DNA of 64,000 nucleotides from Candidatus Endomicrobium embiratermitis (GTDB taxonomy: Bacteria; Elusimicrobiota; Endomicrobiia; Endomicrobiales; Endomicrobiaceae): NCBI GenBank assembly GCA_009781315.1, contig WQYI01000003.1, positions 62,001 to 126,000 of the forward strand. Direction: 5' to 3'. A model generated the notes under the pieces. That model was not told the DNA's origin. It worked only from the letters and a program-made list of their open reading frames with translations, and searched no databases. The position numbers and the translations under genes were made by a program. This document shows, piece by piece, positions 16,322 through 25,200 of this stretch (its first letter is position 1; each line of letters begins with the position of its first letter).

Positions 16322-17512
16322 CTATTCTCCTTTTATTTTTTTCGCAAACTCTTTGCCCGCCTCAAAACATTTTTGCAGTTCTTCCTGCGTCGGATTAAAA
16401 ACAATTTTAAAAGACGGCTCAAACGAAGCTATCCCTGAAACCGTGTCTTCTATTTCTTTTACCGCTTCGCCGCTCCATCCGTATGAACCGAAAGCAAAGG
16501 CCTTTCGTCCTTTAGCTTTTGAACCTTTTAAAAAATGAAGGAAGCTTGCGATTACCGGAAGCATTCCCCCGTCGTGCGTGGACGAACCGAAAACCCAGCC
16601 TTTCGCGTCAAGCATATAAGATACGATATCCGTTCTGTCGTTTTTTGTGACGTCTAACAAAACGGCTTCTGCTCCTTCGGAAATTATTCCTTCCATTATT
16701 TTTCTTGCCATTTTTTCGGTTGACTGCCACATTGTTTCATAAACTACGGCGATTCTGTTTTTGCATGAATTTGCGGACCAATAAAGATATTTTTGCATAA
16801 TTTCAGGAATGTGTTTACGCCATATAACGCCGTGGCATGGAAGTATCATCTCGATTTGAACGTTCATTTTTTGTATTGCGGCAAGTTTTGAAGCCACAAG
16901 ATTGCTGAAAGGCCACAAAATATTCGCGTAATATTTCTGCGCTTCTTCCATTAAAGCGGCAAGATCAACTTCGTCGTCAAAAAGATTGCTTGCCGCGTAA
17001 TGCTGTCCGAAACCGTCGTTTGAAAACAACACTTTATCATAAGCCGAATACGTAAACATGCTGTCAGGCCAGTGTATCATCGGAACGTCTATAAAATCAA
17101 GCGTTCTTTTGCCGATATTTACGTTTTGTCCGGTTTTAACCGAAGTCCAATTTTTAGCCGAAACTCCGTAATATTTCAACAACCCCTGTTTTGCTTTTTC
17201 AGTGCCGTAAAAATTCGCGTTCGGGCATAGTTTTACGATTTCGGGAAACGCGCCCGAATGGTCCGGCTCTATATGGTTTATTACAACTACGTCTATTTTT
17301 GACGGATCGACGACGCTTTTTATGTTTTCTATAAACTCGTGTTCAAACCCTTTGCGGACAGTGTCAATTAAAGTGATTTTATCGTCTATAATAAGATATG
17401 AATTATACGTTACTCCTCTTTTCGTAATGTAAGTCTGCCCGTGAAAAGTTCTTTCGTTCCAATCAACGGCGCCGACCGCGTAAATTTCTTCTTTTACTAA
17501 ACGCGCAGACAT
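16322..17512 (-). CDS. fprA: Flavodiiron protein (oxygen/nitric oxide reductase)
   Basis: A 396-residue A-type flavodiiron protein. The beta-lactamase-like domain (1-250) has the diiron ligands in NHIEPDHSGAF (His80, Glu82, Asp84, His85), IHWPDSMF and LPCHGVIW. The flavodoxin domain (about 255-396) starts IAVVYETMWQSTEKMA, with the phosphate loop for FMN, and contains GSYGWSGEA. It reduces oxygen to water or NO to N2O in the cytoplasm with electrons from rubredoxin, a gene for which lies at 19.6 kb. It is transcribed first in a short run with the 53-aa peptide and DUF4019 genes. Confidence 0.95.
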   Translation of the reverse strand: MSARLVKEEIYAVGAVDWNERTFHGQTYITKRGVTYNSYLIIDDKITLIDTVRKGFEHEFIENIKSVVDPSKIDVVVINHIEPDHSGAFPEIVKLCPNANFYGTEKAKQGLLKYYGVSAKNWTSVKTGQNVNIGKRTLDFIDVPMIHWPDSMFTYSAYDKVLFSNDGFGQHYAASNLFDDEVDLAALMEEAQKYYANILWPFSNLVASKLAAIQKMNVQIEMILPCHGVIWRKHIPEIMQKYLYWSANSCKNRIAVVYETMWQSTEKMARKIMEGIISEGAEAVLLDVTKNDRTDIVSYMLDAKGWVFGSSTHDGGMLPVIASFLHFLKGSKAKGRKAFAFGSYGWSGEAVKEIEDTVSGIASFEPSFKIVFNPTQEELQKCFEAGKEFAKKIKGE

Positions 17513-17525
17513 AAAAACTCCTTAA

Positions 17526-17617
17526 ATAACGATTAATGATAAACGGTTAATGGTTAATTTGGTGTCGCCGAAGGCGACTCATTTATTTATCATCAATCAT
17601 TAACCATTAATCATCGT
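17526..17617. repeat. Inverted TTAATG word-repeat element C overlapping the zinc-ribbon gene end
   Basis: The left arm is GATTAATGATAAACGG and TTAATGGTTAA words, followed by the hairpin GTCGCC-GAA-GGCGAC (17564-17578); the right arm is ATCAATCATTAACCATTAAT. The last codons (Met-Ile-Asn-Gly) and the stop of the zinc-ribbon gene lie inside the right arm. Confidence 0.8.
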
Positions 17618-17800
17618 AGTTTTACACGACGGACATTCTTCATACTGCGTCAAATATTCGGCTTTGCATTCCGGGCATATTTTAAAATCTCCGGCTTGCT
17701 TTTCATTAATACGGCAGGGCTTGCAAAATGACGGAGAAAAACAGCCGTTTTTCAATTCTTTTTCACAATGAGGGCAACAGCAGGCTTTATTTTTTTGCAT
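17600..17800 (-). CDS. Small double zinc-ribbon protein
   Basis: A 66-residue protein with four CxxC pairs or near pairs: CCPHC (residues 8-12), CKPC (26-29), CPEC (43-46) and CPSC (55-58). It looks like two short zinc- or iron-binding knuckles. It directly follows iscU (TAATG overlap), so it could handle metal or serve as an electron carrier in the Fe-S block. No enzyme domain is seen. Its final residues and stop come from a repeat element, so the original C terminus may have been different. Confidence 0.7.
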   Translation of the reverse strand: MQKNKACCCPHCEKELKNGCFSPSFCKPCRINEKQAGDFKICPECKAEYLTQYEECPSCKTTMING

Positions 17801-18186
17801 TATTTGTTGTCCCCGGCAGATTTGGATTTATAGTTCTCTATCGCTCTGTGCAGAGCGTCGGCGCCAAGGTTTGAACAATGCATTTTGTTTGGAGGAAGCC
17901 CGCCTAATTCATTTGCTACGTCGGCGTTGGTAATTTTCATAGCCTCGTCCAGAGTTTTACCTTTTGCCATTTCGGCAACCATCGAAGAAACGGCTATCGC
18001 GGCTCCGCATCCGAAAGTTTTAAACTTTACATCGTCAATTTTATTATCCTTGACCTTAATATAAAACGTCATCATATCGCCGCAAACGGGATTTCCTATC
18101 TCGCCGACTCCGTCGGCGTCTTTTATCTCGCCGACATTGCGGGGATTTGCGAAATGCTCCATAACTTTTTCTGAATAGAAAGGCAT
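17800..18186 (-). CDS. iscU: Fe-S cluster scaffold IscU/NifU-like
   Basis: A 128-residue scaffold. All key residues are present: Cys35 and Asp37 in NPVCGDMM, Cys60 in KTFGCGAAIAVSS and Cys104 in KMHCSNLGADAL. IscU builds [2Fe-2S]/[4Fe-4S] clusters in the cytoplasm with sulfur from a cysteine desulfurase. I chose the ATG at 18186 (MPFYSEKVMEHF, the family start) because AAAGGAG precedes it; the in-frame start at 18207 would lie on the SD itself. The upstream neighbour is an IscS-like gene missing its PLP lysine, which makes the sulfur source of this scaffold uncertain. Confidence 0.94.
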   Translation of the reverse strand: MPFYSEKVMEHFANPRNVGEIKDADGVGEIGNPVCGDMMTFYIKVKDNKIDDVKFKTFGCGAAIAVSSMVAEMAKGKTLDEAMKITNADVANELGGLPPNKMHCSNLGADALHRAIENYKSKSAGDNK

Positions 18187-18200
18187 CTTTTTATCTCCTT

Positions 18201-18336
18201 TTAACAAAAAAGTTTAAAGTGACACGCAGTGTCATACTGAGGTAACTTTGTTACCGAAGTATCCAGCCGTTAAAAAACTGGATTCTTCATTTCGCTTCGC
18301 TACATTCAGAATGACTCTTATGGAGTCGCTTTGAAC
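18201..18336. repeat. Composite palindromic repeat between iscS-like and iscU
   Basis: The outer arms AAAGTTTAAAGTGAC (18210-18224) and GTCGCTTTGAACTTT (18325-18339) are roughly inverted. Inside lie TGACAC-GCA-GTGTCA (18220-18234), GGTAAC-TTT-GTTACC (18241-18255) and a GGATTCTTC..ATTCAGAATGAC module (18280-18314). Confidence 0.75.
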
Positions 18337-18337
18337 T

Positions 18338-19588
18338 TTATTCTTCTATCTCACAGTGGTCATGTTCGTGGTCAAAATCAGTTCCCGGACCGGCTTCTTT
18401 TCTTTTGCCGGTTTGCATAAAATAAGAATATAACGGCGACATATCTCTCAGCTTTTGCGCTATTTTCGGAAACTCTTCTAAAACGTAATCTATCTCTTCT
18501 TCCGTATTGTATTTTGAAAGCGTAAACAAAATAGAGCCCTGTCCTATTGCCACGTCAACGTTCATCGCGTTTAAAACGTGCGAAAGTTTCAAACTTTTAT
18601 TCGCGCAGGCCGAACCGCTCGCCGCCATGATGCCTTTGGCATCTAATAATAAGAACAACGCTTCACCTTCTACGAATTCTACCGAAAAATTTACATTTCC
18701 CGGCAAACGGTTTTCATTTTGAGACGCGCCGTTTAAATAAATGTAATCTATTCTTTTAGGAAGTTCGGAAATAAGTTTGTCTCTTAACTTTTGCAGTTTT
18801 GTGCTGCTTTCGGATAATTCCTGCTTTACAATTTCGCAAGCTTTTCCAAAACCTGCTATTGCAGGAATGTTTTCTGTCCCAGAGCGTTTTGAGTTTTCCT
18901 GTACTCCGCCTTCTATTTGCGGCGTAATTTTCACGCCTTTTTTAAGATATAAAGCCGCCGCGCCTTTCGGTCCGCACATTACCGAAGCTGAAAAAGTTAA
19001 AGCGTCAACTCCTAAATCCGCAACGTCGACAGGTATTGTTCCGCACGCGCTAACCGCGTCCGTATGAAAGGTAGCTTCGCTACTCTTTTTAGTTAGCGCT
19101 GCTAATCTTTTGATATTCTGAATAGTGCCGACTTCGGGATTTGCAAATTGGATTGATACAAGAATCGTGTCTTTTCTCAAAGCTTTTTGAAGCTCCGCTT
19201 CGTTTATGTTTCCTTTGCCGTCAACAGGAATGTAAGTAACTTCAAAACCTTCTTTTTCAAGCCTTTTTACAGGATTTAAAATTGAAAAATGCTCTATGGC
19301 AGACACTATTATATGTCTGCCTTTATCTTTATAAGCGTCGGCTATGCCTTTTATTGCCAAATTGTTGGATTCCGTTGCGCATGAAGTAAAAATTATTTCG
19401 GAAGGGTTTGCGTTTACCAATTCTGCGATTTGTTTTCTTGCGGTTTCAAGAGCGTCTTTAGACTCGCCGCCTAAAGAGTATATGCTTTGGGGGTTTCCGT
19501 AACTTTCCAAAAAATACGGCTTCATCGCCTCAAAAACTTTTTGGTCAAGGGCGGTATTAGACTGATTGTCCAAATAAATCCGCTTCAT
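18338..19588 (-). CDS. IscS/NifS-like cysteine desulfurase paralogue lacking the PLP lysine
   Basis: A 416-residue class-V aminotransferase-fold protein, clearly of the IscS/NifS family: TESNNLAIKG, SAIEHFSI (His100), SIQFANPEVGTIQ, HTDAVSACG (Asp177), RSGTENIPAIAGFGKA and the active-site loop GSACANKSLKLSHVL with Cys328. However, the SGHK motif that should hold the Schiff-base lysine reads SASV (residues 200-203), so His and Lys are replaced by Ser202 and Val203, and the PLP-contacting Gln is Ser180. The DNA at 18980-18982 reads this Val codon clearly. Canonical desulfurase chemistry should not work without the lysine. A His/Glu/Asp-rich tail DFDHEHDHCEIEE could bind metal. It sits between rubredoxin and iscU. 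Confidence 0.9.
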   Translation of the reverse strand: MKRIYLDNQSNTALDQKVFEAMKPYFLESYGNPQSIYSLGGESKDALETARKQIAELVNANPSEIIFTSCATESNNLAIKGIADAYKDKGRHIIVSAIEHFSILNPVKRLEKEGFEVTYIPVDGKGNINEAELQKALRKDTILVSIQFANPEVGTIQNIKRLAALTKKSSEATFHTDAVSACGTIPVDVADLGVDALTFSASVMCGPKGAAALYLKKGVKITPQIEGGVQENSKRSGTENIPAIAGFGKACEIVKQELSESSTKLQKLRDKLISELPKRIDYIYLNGASQNENRLPGNVNFSVEFVEGEALFLLLDAKGIMAASGSACANKSLKLSHVLNAMNVDVAIGQGSILFTLSKYNTEEEIDYVLEEFPKIAQKLRDMSPLYSYFMQTGKRKEAGPGTDFDHEHDHCEIEE

Positions 19589-19590
19589 TT

Positions 19591-19749
19591 TTATATTTTT
19601 TCAAAAGCGTCTTTTCCTGCACCACAAACGGGACAAGCCCAATCATCGGGAAGTTTTTCAAAAGGCGTTCCGGGAGCTACTCCCGAATCAGGATCCCCTG
19701 CGGCAGGGTCGTAAACAAAACCGCACGCGGTACATTTCCACTTTTCCAT
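19591..19749 (-). CDS. Rubredoxin
   Basis: A 52-residue rubredoxin with [16 protein letters not shown] and [14 protein letters not shown], the two CxxCG knuckles that bind one iron. It is the likely electron donor for the flavodiiron protein, rubrerythrin and superoxide reductase encoded nearby. The start at 19749 ([10 protein letters not shown]) follows AGGAGG; a longer in-frame start adds a stretch without similarity. The gene is 2 bases from the IscS-like gene, so the two are co-transcribed. Confidence 0.96.
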   Translation of the reverse strand: MEKWKCTACGFVYDPAAGDPDSGVAPGTPFEKLPDDWACPVCGAGKDAFEKI

Positions 19750-19793
19750 TTTCTGCCTCCTAAAAATTTGTATTAACCCATTATACAAAAAAA

Positions 19794-21308
19794 TTATCTG
19801 ATTAATATAGCAGAAAATATAAAAAGATAAGTAACCGACACCACGGGCAGACTGTACCTGAAAAGCGTTTCTTCGTTCAGCGGGAATTTCTTAATGTTTA
19901 TGATAACGGCAAGAAGCAAAACCACGGGCACAAAATATCTTCCCTGAATTCCGTCTATTACGGGACTTCCGACGACATTCCACGCGGCGTAAAGCCCGCC
20001 TGCCACGGCAAACATCGTTAAAACGCAAACCGCGGCAATGACTATTTTATCTTTCATTTTCACATACATTTTTTCGCTGCAGGCAACAGCCGCGATAAAC
20101 AATATGTACGCGAAATAAGAAATATATTCTATCGGTAAAAAAGTATTTTTCGCGCCTATCCTTATTCCCACAAACATGCCCGCGTATTTCGGCAATTCGG
20201 CTATATACGTTTTGCAAGCCAGCAAAATAAATTTTACCGGATTATTTAAAACATACGCGATTTGTTCTTTTGAATTTGTCCCCGGGATGCAATCTTTCGA
20301 ATAATCTTTCATAATATACAGCCAGCCGCCGTCTATGAACACGCAAAGCGCGGCAGAGGCCGCAAAAAAGCAGATATAAAAAGTTTTAGAGCCTATTTTT
20401 TGATACGGCAAAACAAGAAAAAGCAAAACAATAGGGATATAGACGGCTTTTGCCGCGCTCGCGAGTATAAACAGAAACGTAATTAAAATAAGAGTCCGGA
20501 GATTTATTTTTATAATTTTTTCGTCATACGAGTATTTCAAAATCAAAGCTATAACGGCAAAACTTACGGCATTGACAAGGGCGTCGCCCGACAAAGACAC
20601 CGCCTCCTGAACGAAAACAGGACAGAGAGCAATGAGAAAAAAAGTTTTTTTCTTAGCGGGCATAGCGCCCAGCGCAAAGTATAAAACGGCAAGGGATATT
20701 ATAAAAGAAGAAACGCGGCCGGCATAAGCGAGAAAGACCGTTTTGTCCGATAATAAAGACACGGCTAATATGCCCGGCAGCTGAAACGCGTATGTCAGAG
20801 GCGGATAGTACGCGGTATTTGAAAAAGCAATCCACTTTGTATCGTTTTTATCTATTTTTTCGTACGCATGTTTTAATAAAAACCTGTAAGTCTGGGAAAG
20901 CCTGGCCGTATTATCATCAAAATTTATATTGGTATTTTCAATCAAAACGGCTTTAGGTAAAACTCTTCCTCCGCCGGCAGTTTCAGCGTCTTTCTGAGAA
21001 ATAAAATGTCCTCGGCTTATTTCATACGCTCTTAGCCAATGCGCCGACTCGTCGGGAACAATAGTAAACAAAGGGACATAAATAAAATACAAAATACCAA
21101 ACATAGAAAAGAAGATGAGAAAAAGGCGGTTAATAGGAAGTTTATTGAAAAAAACATAGCCGGTAACGCCGCAAACAATTACGGCCGTCAGAATAAAAAA
21201 CGCCGCGGAAATCTGCCCGTTATGTAAATTAAACGCCGTCCAAACGCATAATACGGCGGATACGACGCAGAAAAATAAAAAATACAGTATCGGAACGCGG
21301 TTTATCAT
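19794..21308 (-). CDS. DUF2142 polytopic membrane protein
   Basis: A 504-residue protein with about a dozen membrane helices. The DUF2142 hallmark [18 protein letters not shown] follows the second or third helix. This family resembles membrane glycosyltransferases of the GT-C type that use lipid-linked sugars, with the acidic residue of PDE on the outer face. It overlaps the stop of the GT2 gene (ATGA), which supports a joint role in making or attaching a surface glycan; this role is inferred. Confidence 0.85.
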   Translation of the reverse strand: MINRVPILYFLFFCVVSAVLCVWTAFNLHNGQISAAFFILTAVIVCGVTGYVFFNKLPINRLFLIFFSMFGILYFIYVPLFTIVPDESAHWLRAYEISRGHFISQKDAETAGGGRVLPKAVLIENTNINFDDNTARLSQTYRFLLKHAYEKIDKNDTKWIAFSNTAYYPPLTYAFQLPGILAVSLLSDKTVFLAYAGRVSSFIISLAVLYFALGAMPAKKKTFFLIALCPVFVQEAVSLSGDALVNAVSFAVIALILKYSYDEKIIKINLRTLILITFLFILASAAKAVYIPIVLLFLVLPYQKIGSKTFYICFFAASAALCVFIDGGWLYIMKDYSKDCIPGTNSKEQIAYVLNNPVKFILLACKTYIAELPKYAGMFVGIRIGAKNTFLPIEYISYFAYILFIAAVACSEKMYVKMKDKIVIAAVCVLTMFAVAGGLYAAWNVVGSPVIDGIQGRYFVPVVLLLAVIINIKKFPLNEETLFRYSLPVVSVTYLFIFSAILIR

Positions 21309-22246
21309 ATTTTTTCATTTTCCAGATATTCTTTGTAAATGTCGTAAAGCCGAAGTTCAAAATCCTGAAGGTTTTTTTGATTTGCCGTGGATAAAATAAA
21401 TCCGGAAAACAGGCATTGAATGGAAGCTATTATGGAAAAACCGCAAACTATAAGCGTCGGAAATTTAGGAACCTGCGAAGTATTGATATACGTTATAAAA
21501 ACAGGAATAAAAAAAGCCAGCGCTATTGAAAAAAGGAGTGCCGACAAAATTCCGAAAAAATAAAAAGGTTTATAATTTTTATACAGCCTGAAAATCGAAA
21601 TTATTACTTTAAAACCGTCGGTAAAAGTATTAAGTTTTGAAACGCTGCCTTCGGGCCTGTCTCTGTATTCCACAGGAACGCTTAAAACCGCGAGTTTTTT
21701 TTCAACTGCATGTATTGTCATCTCCGTTTCAATCTCAAAACCTCTTGACAATACCGGAAACGACTTTACAAAAAGATAAGACATAGCCCTGTAGCCCGTC
21801 ATCACGTCGCTTATTTTGCTTGCAAACAGTTTATTTATAAAAAATTTAACGAGGGAATTGCCGAAGCCGTGGAAAGACCTTTTATTTTCTTTATAATAAG
21901 TAGTCGACAATCTGTCGCCTACAACCATATCCGCGCGGCCGCTTAAAATTTCCGCGCACATCTCAGGCGCGCTTTGCGCCGGGTAGGTATCGTCGCCGTC
22001 AACAAGCAGATAACAGCGCGCGTTTATCTCTCTGAACATTCTTCTTAAAACGAAACCTTTCCCCTGCTGCGTTTCTCTGCGGACAACAGCGCCGGACTTT
22101 TTTGCGATTTCAGCCGTGTTATCGGAAGAATTATTATCGTAAACGTAAACTATGGCGTCGGGAAGGCTTTTTTTAAAATCTTCTATTACTTTTGCTATCG
22201 TTTTTTCTTCGTTATAACAAGGGATTAGAACCGCTATTTTATCCAC
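21305..22246 (-). CDS. GT2 family glycosyltransferase (dolichyl-phosphate mannose synthase-like)
   Basis: A 313-residue enzyme. The GT-A domain (1-225) has IPCYNEEKTIAKVIEDF, YVYDNNSSDNTAEIAKKSGA, GKGFVLRRMF, the metal-binding LVDGDDTYPA and VMTGYRAMSY; two C-terminal membrane helices follow (about 232-255, 268-290). It should transfer a sugar from a nucleotide donor to polyprenyl phosphate at the inner membrane, supplying the DUF2142 protein downstream. The start codon is GTG at 22246 after GAGAGG. It follows the giant TPR gene by 48 bases. Confidence 0.9.
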   Translation of the reverse strand: MDKIAVLIPCYNEEKTIAKVIEDFKKSLPDAIVYVYDNNSSDNTAEIAKKSGAVVRRETQQGKGFVLRRMFREINARCYLLVDGDDTYPAQSAPEMCAEILSGRADMVVGDRLSTTYYKENKRSFHGFGNSLVKFFINKLFASKISDVMTGYRAMSYLFVKSFPVLSRGFEIETEMTIHAVEKKLAVLSVPVEYRDRPEGSVSKLNTFTDGFKVIISIFRLYKNYKPFYFFGILSALLFSIALAFFIPVFITYINTSQVPKFPTLIVCGFSIIASIQCLFSGFILSTANQKNLQDFELRLYDIYKEYLENEKI

Positions 22247-22294
22247 AAGCCTCTCACCCTCAAGTTTTATCTTTGCCGAATGTCATGGAATCGT

Positions 22295-25200
22295 TTAATT
22301 TTCGGCCGTTAATTTTTGTATCTCCGCATCGGCGGATTTGCCGTATTTTATATCAATTTTTTTGGCTTCTTTATAGTTTTCAACCGCCGCGTTTTTGTCG
22401 CCTTTTTGGGCATATATGCCGGCAATTCCGAAATAAGCTCCGCCGTGTTTGGGGTTAAGCGCAATCGTTTTTTTATAATCGGACAAGGCTTCGTCCATTT
22501 TGTTTTCCGAAAAATATATCTCGCCTCTTTTAAAATAAGCGGCAAACGCGTTAGGAGAAAGATTTAAAGCTTTTTCAAGATCTTCCAAAGCCTTGTCATT
22601 ATTTCCGATTTTTGAATAGATGTCGGCTCTCAACACATAACCCTGCGTGTTGCCTTTATCCCGTTCTAATATTTTGGACAAGTCTTCCAAAGCCAAATCG
22701 TACTTTTTATTTTTAAAGTTGACATTAGCTCTTGTAAAAAGAGTGGAGACGTCTAAATTGTTCGCCGCTGCCAAAATACCCGTTTTATCATTAGGAACGG
22801 ACTGATTTGCCGCAGGCGCAGCAAAATTTTTATTTCCCGCCGGTTTAGGTTCTTCTTTGGGTTTGTCTTTCTTGCCGAAAAATTTTGAGAAAAATCCGGA
22901 AGGTTTTTCGGGCTCGGCTTCTTCTTCCCGCGTTTTTTGTTTAATCTGTTTCGGCGGTTCTTCGGACGGATTAGCCTTAGTCTCCGCGAAATCCGCGCCG
23001 CTCGTTAAAACATCAACAGGAGAATTGGCAATGCCGGCCTTTTCAAAATCCGCCGCGGCAAGCTTAGGTTTGTTTAATTTCTGATATATCTCGGCGCGTT
23101 TTTTATATATTCCCTTACTAAACGGTTCCAAGCCGATAGCGGCCGTGTAATCTTTAAGAGCGTCCGTATATTTGCCGAACTTAGAAAGGAATTTTGCTCT
23201 TTCAAGCATCGCCTTTGAATCGTTGGGGCGCATTTTCAAAACTTTGTCATAATCTCTATTGGCTTTATCGAAAATATTCTTTTTACTGTAACTCCTGGCT
23301 CTTGAAAGATAATTTTTAAAATCATCCCCGTCTAAGCTTATTGCTTCATTGATATCGGCTATGGAATTGTCAAAATTGCCGGTTTTAAATTCCGCTTCGG
23401 CTTTGCAGAAATAAACGTCTTTATCTTTAAATCCTAAATTTACGGCCTGAGTCAAATATTTTACGGCTTCTGAAAATCTAAAAATCATAAAACTGCTTAT
23501 GCCCAAATATCTGTAAATTTCCGTTTCGCTTTCGTTTTTATCCGAGGATTCCTGGGCATCCAAAATTAATACCCTGTACATATCTTCGTACGAGTTTTTA
23601 TAATTGCCCAGATTGTAATATATAAAACCTCTTATATATTTTATTTTGGCGTTTTCCGGATGAATCTCCACTACTTTATTTATATTTTCAAGAGCCGCGG
23701 CATAATCGCCGTTACCTATGCATTCCATGGTTTTTTGGGCGTATTCTCTTGAAACGTCGTTATCTTTTGTAAGATTCGTAATAGTTTCGTTAAAGAAATC
23801 AAACTCCTCATTAGAAACCTGCGACGCTTGAATATTCAAATTAAGCGGCTGTTCGATGGCTTCGCTGATTGTTTTCAGTTTTTCATAAGGTTTTGCTTGT
23901 TCTTCATTAACGGTTACTTGTTTTTGCCATGGTTCGGATTCGAGCCTTTCAAAAACAGTCTTAACTTTTTCTTTAATTTTTTGTTCTACGGCTGCCGGCT
24001 GTTTTTGTTGCGCGACAATAGCCGCGACAGCTTCAATTTTTTCACGGACTGTCGGTTCAGGTTCATCAGGTTCTGGTTCTGGTTTTTGTTCTGCGGCTGC
24101 CGGCTGTTTTTGTTCCGTTACAATTTCTTCAACAGTTTCAATTTTTTCATGAGCTTTGGGCTGTTCGGGCGCAGGCTCGGTTTTCTGCTCGACAATTTCC
24201 GAGACAGGTTCGGCTTCGGTTTCCCGACCCGCCTGTTCTTTTTCAACAATAACTTCAGGCTGCTCCTTGATTATTTCGGCAGTCTTTTCGGATTTTTCTT
24301 CGGCAATTTCCGAGACAGATTCGGCTTCGGTTTCCCGGTCCGCCTGTTCTTTTTCAACAATAACTTCAGGCTGCTCCTCGATTATTTCGGCAATCTTTTC
24401 GGATTTTCCGGCGGCTGAGGTTTTTTGTTCGGCAATTTCCGAAACAGGTTCGGTTTCGATTTCCCGGCTCGGCTGTTCTTTTTCAACAACAATTTCAGGC
24501 TGCTGCGCTTCCGGCTCGGAAATATCTTCAATCTTTTGTCCGGTTTCCGGTTGTTCCGGCTGCTGCTTTGAAATATCTGAAACGATTTCAATTTCCTTAT
24601 CGTCGCTTTCTTGTTGTTTCTGCGATTCCGGCGATTCTTTCTTTAAAATATCTTTTTTCAAAATATCTTTCTTTAAAATATCAACTTCATCTTTAACGCT
24701 TACCGGCTCCGGCGGCTTAACGCCTGCGGCAGGTTTTGCTTTTGGAGCGGCTTTCAGCCCTTTTAAATCCAAAACCGGCTTGCCGGGAATTTTCTTCCCC
24801 AAAGGTTTAGGAACAAGCTTCTCTCTTTCAAGAGGAACGTCGATATCGGGATTTAAACTGTACGCTTTTTCAAAATCTTCTTTTGCGGATTTCGGTTTAT
24901 CAAGTTTCTGATTTGTAAATCCGCGCTTTTTATATAATTCGGCGTTTTTCTGATCAATGTCAATTGCGCTTGTGTAATCTTTAAGCGCGACGGAATACTT
25001 TTCATTCTTAAAAAGATAATCCGCTTTTTCCGTAAACAAATCCGCGTCGGACGGATTTAGTTTAACCGCCTTTTCATAATCTTTATTGCCTTTATCAAAA
25101 AGTCCTTTCTTATCGTAATTTCTGGCTCTTAAGACATAACTTTTATAATCCTGCTGGTCAAGCTCGATAGCCGCGGTAATATCCGTTATGGATTCGTCAA

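Noticed and set aside
24190-24520. Possible CRISPR array because of repeated units
   Set aside because: The units are coding, vary in length and sequence, and lack spacers of equal size. No cas genes are present.
23828-24911. Phe- and Ser-rich plus-strand frames opposite the giant TPR gene
   Set aside because: They mirror the Glu/Lys-rich linker repeats on the coding strand; composition alone explains them.
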